In this document: positions 60,882-64,000 of the stretch, one piece after another | How positions within the stretch are numbered: the stretch's first letter is position 1 | Layout of the letters: each line of letters opens with the position of its first letter | NCBI GenBank assembly: GCA_035544215.1 | Contig: DATKHY010000007.1 | Coordinates: 744,001-808,000 of the forward strand | Source: Candidatus Binatia bacterium | GTDB lineage: Bacteria > Vulcanimicrobiota > Vulcanimicrobiia > Vulcanimicrobiales > Vulcanimicrobiaceae | Length of the DNA: 64,000 bases | Direction of reading: 5' to 3' | Notes under the pieces: model-generated | The model's database searches: none | What the model was told of the DNA's origin: nothing | What the model saw: the letters and a program-made list of their open reading frames with translations, nothing else | Position numbers and translations under genes: made by a program

Positions 60882-61200
60882 CTACCTATGATTGTCGGTG
60901 TTGCCCTTCTTCCACAACACTGCATCGCGGTATCGCCGGTAAGATCTGAAAAGCCGGCGATGTCGCCGCGGTTGTTGGTGGCGGACCCGGCATTGTTATA
61001 TGCGCCACCGAGCCTCGTAAGCTAGTCGGTAAGCCATGTTTCGGCCATAATACCGCGTGCGCCGCGAGCTGAAATGAGGGCCGTCCGCAGGTCGGGCCCG
61101 AGACGCCGACGACGTCACCGCGATCGTTGACCGCGATCGCCGCAGCGGTAACGTCGCCCGATAGGCTTGGCAGTTGGGTCACCTGACCGCTCTGCCGATC
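60882..61200 (-). pseudogene. HAF-repeat gene remnant
   Basis: Pieces in two or more frames match HAF proteins: RQSGQVTQLPSLSGD, AIAVNDRGDVVGVSGPTCG, AAHAVLWPKHG, then ATNNRGDIAGFS and RDAVLWKKGNTDNHR with a stop. Frameshifts separate them and no start is left. Confidence 0.75.
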
Positions 61201-61274
61201 TCACAACGTTGCACCGATATCAAAGACCTGCGGGGGAACGCAGCTGGGGGTCTTTCGTTCTTGCGGGCAAGTCC

Positions 61275-61296
61275 GGAAATTCTCGGAAACTCCTGG
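61275..61296 (+). repeat. left-arm motif of attachment copy F
   Basis: GGAAATTCTCGGAAACTCCT and GG match the copy B motif at 40,788 in 20 of 22 positions and lie 112 nt before the tRNA fragment (113 nt in copy B). Confidence 0.6.
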
Positions 61297-61386
61297 AGAT
61301 CGGGCGAAACCAATTACGCGGCCGTTACGAGCGTTTTCGCCGATTCCGCGTCTTTTTAGAAGACTCGCGTTTTTGCCTAGAGTTAT

Positions 61387-61430
61387 TTCGCATGTAAGGG
61401 GTCGGGGTTCGAGTCCCCCCATCTCCACCA
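61387..61430 (+). repeat. attachment copy F: tRNA-Ala 3' half
   Basis: 44 nt from the anticodon loop to CCA with one G missing from the T-arm run. The sequence after it (ACGCGCCGATTTCATTAGCT) resembles that after copy E. Confidence 0.9.
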
Positions 61431-61485
61431 AGGAACGCGCCGATTTCATTAGCTTTTTTGGAAGCGGCGTCTGTGCGTCGACCCG

Positions 61486-61584
61486 AGGGTATTCGTTGTA
61501 CGGTTTTGCGGTTTACGAAGATTCCCTGACGGCGCAGTGTCGCCCAGACCATCCGATAACCGAGATATGTATGCGAGGCTCTTG
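61486..61584 (-). mobile_element. IS3-family transposase fragment
   Basis: A short frame reads HTYLGYRMVWATLRRQGIFV then NRKTVQRI, the HTH_21 segment that opens the OrfB transposase of IS3-type elements (YGYRRV...LRRQG...VNRKRVQRL). Only this part remains, between copy F and the multicopper oxidase gene. Confidence 0.65.
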
Positions 61585-63315
61585 CTACATCATCAGGATA
61601 TTTTGCATCATGCCGGTATCTTCGTGCGGCAGAACGTGGCAATGAAAGACCGTTTTGCCGGTCCAGTGAACGAAGCGGACTCGTATCGTTAGACTGCCGT
61701 TGACGCCGTTTATCTTCGGCGGGATCCCGAACGTGTCCCAAATTTCGAGTGGTTTAACCGGCTTATCGTTAATGAGACGAAGCTGAAACGAGTTCTCGTG
61801 CAGATGGAACGGATGCAAGTCCTCTGTTTCGTTGACGATATGCCACTCCTCGCTCGTGCCGACTCGAGGCTGCGTCGGACACTCCATCTCCTGATAGAGC
61901 TTGCCGTTGATCGTGAAACCGAAACCGGTGAGCAAATCTTTCCGCGGACCTTGGCCGAAAGTGAAGGTGCGCCGGGCGACGATGTCTTTTTCCTCGATGA
62001 CCGGATACTCGCGGGTCGGCTTGGGCAGCTCGTTGGGAATGCCCATCTTTACGGAGCTTCCGCTTACATGGAATCGCGCGATGGCGAACTTCCCGCCCAT
62101 AGACGGGAAAACGTCGCGCGTTGCCAGTGAGGATAGAGTGTACGTTCCTTCGGTCTTCGGCGCTCTCACGAGCAGCTCGAACCGGTTCCCTTCCACCAAC
62201 AGCCCGATTGGCGCCGTAAAGAGGTTCTGGCGGGTGACCTCGGTCACGCCGCTTCCACTCATGTCGAACTGGAAGGCTGTGAGCGTATTGATGCCGTCGA
62301 GCCCAATCTCCCATGTCTCGAATCCCGGCAGCGCCATGAACAGCGGCGCACTGTTCATGCCGTTGAGGAACCGTAGGCGAAGGACCTCTCCGGGCCGGAC
62401 CTGGTACTCGGGCACCCCTAGCGGCGTGAACGTAGCGGGTGCGCCCTTTGGGTTGTGGACCCAGTACGCCGCCTCCCCGTTGACGGTCAACATCGTGAAC
62501 TCGGTCCCGAAATCGTATCCGCCCTGCGCGGGCGTCTTGTAGGCGCGGTACTCGCGCTCGTAGAGGTCGGGATGCGTCTTGCTGCGGTTTACGTTGAGCG
62601 TCTGGACGACGAGGAAGATCTCTCGCGCTGCGGCGATCTCCGGGACTTCGTCGATCGGCCCCCGGACCACGATCAGGCCGGCCATACCTCCGCTGACCTG
62701 CACATCGGTCGAGCCGTGATGGTGCGGATGGTACCAGTGCAGCCCGCTCGGATGGTCGGACGGTATCGGAAAATGATAGAGGAAGTCGTGGCCCGGCCGG
62801 ATCGCCAGCATCTCCGCGGTCGGGTCGCTCGTGCCGATCGGCGCGAAGATGTGCGGAACGGTTTGCAGACCGTGCACGTGGAGGTTCGTCGTGTTGAATC
62901 CGTGTGGGTTGTTCATGGGGTCGATGTGCCGCGACGGCTTCACGTCCGGCCGGATCGTCGCGTCCATGGCCTCCATGGAGTCCCGCACGTTGGGTAGCAA
63001 AACCTCACCTTCCGGCGGCCGCTCAGGCCCATTGGGCGGGAAGCGGTTAATTACGTGGACGCTCAACGTTTCGCCCGGACGCGTGTGGAGCATGGGCCCG
63101 ACCGTGCGACCGTTGAACGTGCGCGTTCGCAGGCGGTAGCCCTTCATATTCGTCGTCGCGTACTGCGTCGTGAGCTCGTAAACGCGACCCGACGGCGCCG
63201 GCGGAAGCGGGATCGGTGCGGGACCGCTCGAGCTGGAAGAGCACGAGTCGGTAACCAGGGCGCCCCCGACCACGCCAGCAGAAATGCCGGTAACGATAAA
63301 GTGGCGTCGATTCAT
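61585..63315 (-). CDS. multicopper oxidase
   Basis: A 576-residue exported oxidase with an RR-type signal (MNRRHFIVTGISAGVVGGAL). All four copper-binding motifs are present: NLHVHG, HWYHPHHHG, HPFHLHENSF and HCHVLPHEDTGM. These give the type 1 and trinuclear copper sites of a three-domain oxidase such as CueO or a bilirubin-oxidase/laccase-like enzyme. Ribosome site AGGAG precedes the ATG. A GCCCGC-TTATTA-GCGGGC hairpin lies just upstream. Sole cargo gene of its segment. Confidence 0.95.
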   Translation of the reverse strand: MNRRHFIVTGISAGVVGGALVTDSCSSSSSGPAPIPLPPAPSGRVYELTTQYATTNMKGYRLRTRTFNGRTVGPMLHTRPGETLSVHVINRFPPNGPERPPEGEVLLPNVRDSMEAMDATIRPDVKPSRHIDPMNNPHGFNTTNLHVHGLQTVPHIFAPIGTSDPTAEMLAIRPGHDFLYHFPIPSDHPSGLHWYHPHHHGSTDVQVSGGMAGLIVVRGPIDEVPEIAAAREIFLVVQTLNVNRSKTHPDLYEREYRAYKTPAQGGYDFGTEFTMLTVNGEAAYWVHNPKGAPATFTPLGVPEYQVRPGEVLRLRFLNGMNSAPLFMALPGFETWEIGLDGINTLTAFQFDMSGSGVTEVTRQNLFTAPIGLLVEGNRFELLVRAPKTEGTYTLSSLATRDVFPSMGGKFAIARFHVSGSSVKMGIPNELPKPTREYPVIEEKDIVARRTFTFGQGPRKDLLTGFGFTINGKLYQEMECPTQPRVGTSEEWHIVNETEDLHPFHLHENSFQLRLINDKPVKPLEIWDTFGIPPKINGVNGSLTIRVRFVHWTGKTVFHCHVLPHEDTGMMQNILMM

Positions 63316-63348
63316 TTGCGGCTTCTCCTGTTTTTAAGCAAGCCGAAG

Positions 63349-63366
63349 GCCCGCTTATTAGCGGGC
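63349..63366. promoter_or_regulatory. hairpin upstream of the multicopper oxidase
   Basis: GCCCGC-TTATTA-GCGGGC, 33 nt before the start codon. It could be an operator or a leader hairpin. Confidence 0.35.
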
Positions 63367-63448
63367 TAGCAAAACCTGCTACAAAAGTCCCGTCCCTCCT
63401 GCAAGCGGACGCCCCTTTGGTACAACAAACGCCTCCTCAAAAAGGGGG

Positions 63449-63560
63449 AGGAACGACGGTTCTTCCAGCTACGGTGTGGTCTTCGTGGTGAGCACGTCAG
63501 GCAAGGAGCATGTGCTCTATCGCTTCAAGGGTGGCAGAGACGGCGAGTTCCGCCCGAACG
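63449..63560 (+). pseudogene. GloVer-repeat gene fragment ending at a tRNA fragment
   Basis: The plus strand reads NDGSSSYGVVFVVSTSGKEH then VLYRFKGGRDGEF, the same repeat core as the GloVer protein encoded at 47,949. The match stops exactly where tRNA-Ala sequence begins, so a GloVer gene seems to have been cut by integration or deletion at this site. Confidence 0.65.
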
Positions 63561-63590
63561 GTCGGGGATTCGAGTCCCCCGTCTCCACCA
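63561..63590 (+). repeat. attachment copy G: partial tRNA-Ala 3' end
   Basis: GTCGGGGATTCGAGTCCCCC then GTCTCCACCA: T arm and acceptor end with two changes, lacking the anticodon part. A terminator-like CGCG...CGCGTTTTTG region and a TACGACAATCG iteron (63,665) follow. Confidence 0.7.
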
Positions 63591-63733
63591 TTGGAAGCGC
63601 GTGATTCTGTGAGGAATTCTCGCGTTTTTGTTTTGCGCGGCAGCGCGAAGAGAGCCGCTGCATTTACGACAATCGTACGGCGGGGCGATCGCGAGCGGAT
63701 CGGCGAGGCGAAAGACGAGCCAGACGTTCCACG
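63591..63733. other. gene-free stretch after copy G
   Basis: Contains the terminator-like run and one iteron noted above; no gene. Confidence 0.35.
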
Positions 63734-64000
63734 CTATTGTGATTGGATGGTCAAGTTGTCGACGTTGACTGCGTAGTTGCCGGCAGCGACGCGGCTGTTC
63801 GGATTCGCGCAAATGATGCCGAAGCTCGGCCCGTAGATGACGACCAGGCCGGACGGCCCGCACTGAACCTGTTGCAGACCGTAGTTAGAAAGCAAGGTCG
63901 CACCGGGGCTGCTGCTTTGGACGCGGTAGGACGTATATGTCTGGTTCGCATAGACGATGGAACCCATGACTGCCGCGGTCGCGGCTCCGACTGCGAACGG
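63734..64000 (-). CDS. secreted protein, partial at the window edge
   Basis: The frame is open from the window edge (FAVGAATAAVMGSIVYANQT) to a TAG stop. A signal-peptide-like start is followed by SYRVQSSSPGATLLSNYGLQ and FGIICANPNSRVAAGNYAVN, with two cysteines. An in-frame ATG lies within the visible part, but upstream residues look hydrophobic too, so the true start is probably outside. No family recognised. Confidence 0.55.
   Translation of the reverse strand, partial: PFAVGAATAAVMGSIVYANQTYTSYRVQSSSPGATLLSNYGLQQVQCGPSGLVVIYGPSFGIICANPNSRVAAGNYAVNVDNLTIQSQ

Noticed and set aside
40901-61430. CRISPR array formed by the regularly recurring 45-nt sequence
   Set aside because: Spacing is thousands of bases, spacers carry genes, and the repeat is tRNA-derived. 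No cas genes are present.

Overview
The window reads as one contig from a GC-rich bacterium with tightly packed operons and many 4-base GTGA/ATGA gene junctions. The mix of HAF-repeat, GloVer-repeat and PQQ-propeller lipoproteins, DUF1501/DUF1800 pairs, ECF sigma modules and dispersed cctgagc...tcgaagg repeats fits an uncultivated soil lineage such as Candidatus Eremiobacterota (WPS-2). That placement is an inference, not something the sequence proves.

Bases 1-35,500 look like ordinary core genome. They hold a pyrimidine operon (pyrK-pyrD-pyrF-pyrE, minus strand); a regulatory block with an ECF sigma factor, a small putative membrane anti-sigma and a two-component system, bracketed by two DUF4097-type proteins; a DUF1800/DUF1501 pair; a leucine-catabolism set (mccB, enoyl-CoA hydratase, mccA, HMG-CoA lyase) split by a minus-strand block of redox and hydrolase genes; a histidine phosphatase; a glycosyltransferase, phosphoesterase and amidohydrolase; marC, purK and purE; a glycoside hydrolase with an SDR; and a Fur-regulated zinc/manganese-type ABC importer.

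At 35,556 lies a complete tRNA-Ala(CGC). From there to about 63,600 the DNA changes character: lower GC, long gene-poor gaps, gene fragments and single-gene cargo. Its 3' half, from the first base of the anticodon loop to CCA, recurs at 40,901, 43,590, 46,894, 56,665, 61,387 and in part at 63,561, with weaker echoes near 35,735, 41,080, 43,768 and 47,080. Each copy is followed by terminator-like or similar sequence and several are flanked by shared arm sequences with tandem 11-bp repeats. I read this as a stack of attachment sites left by, or still used by, elements that integrate at this tRNA. No intact integrase is present anywhere between them.

Cargo by segment: TetR regulator with a double operator, SDR, cupin, DoxX and DUF1254 proteins (35.6-40.9 kb); a secreted protein and a cupin (40.9-43.6 kb); an arylsulfatase (43.6-46.9 kb); GloVer, HAF and PQQ repeat lipoproteins, an ASCH protein and a LuxR-type ATPase regulator (46.9-56.7 kb); a DUF1345-like membrane protein, a cupredoxin and a duplicated-domain lipoprotein (56.7-61.4 kb); a multicopper oxidase (61.4-63.6 kb). 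Broken copies of the GloVer, HAF and PQQ families lie in other segments, which suggests repeated gain, duplication and loss at this one site.
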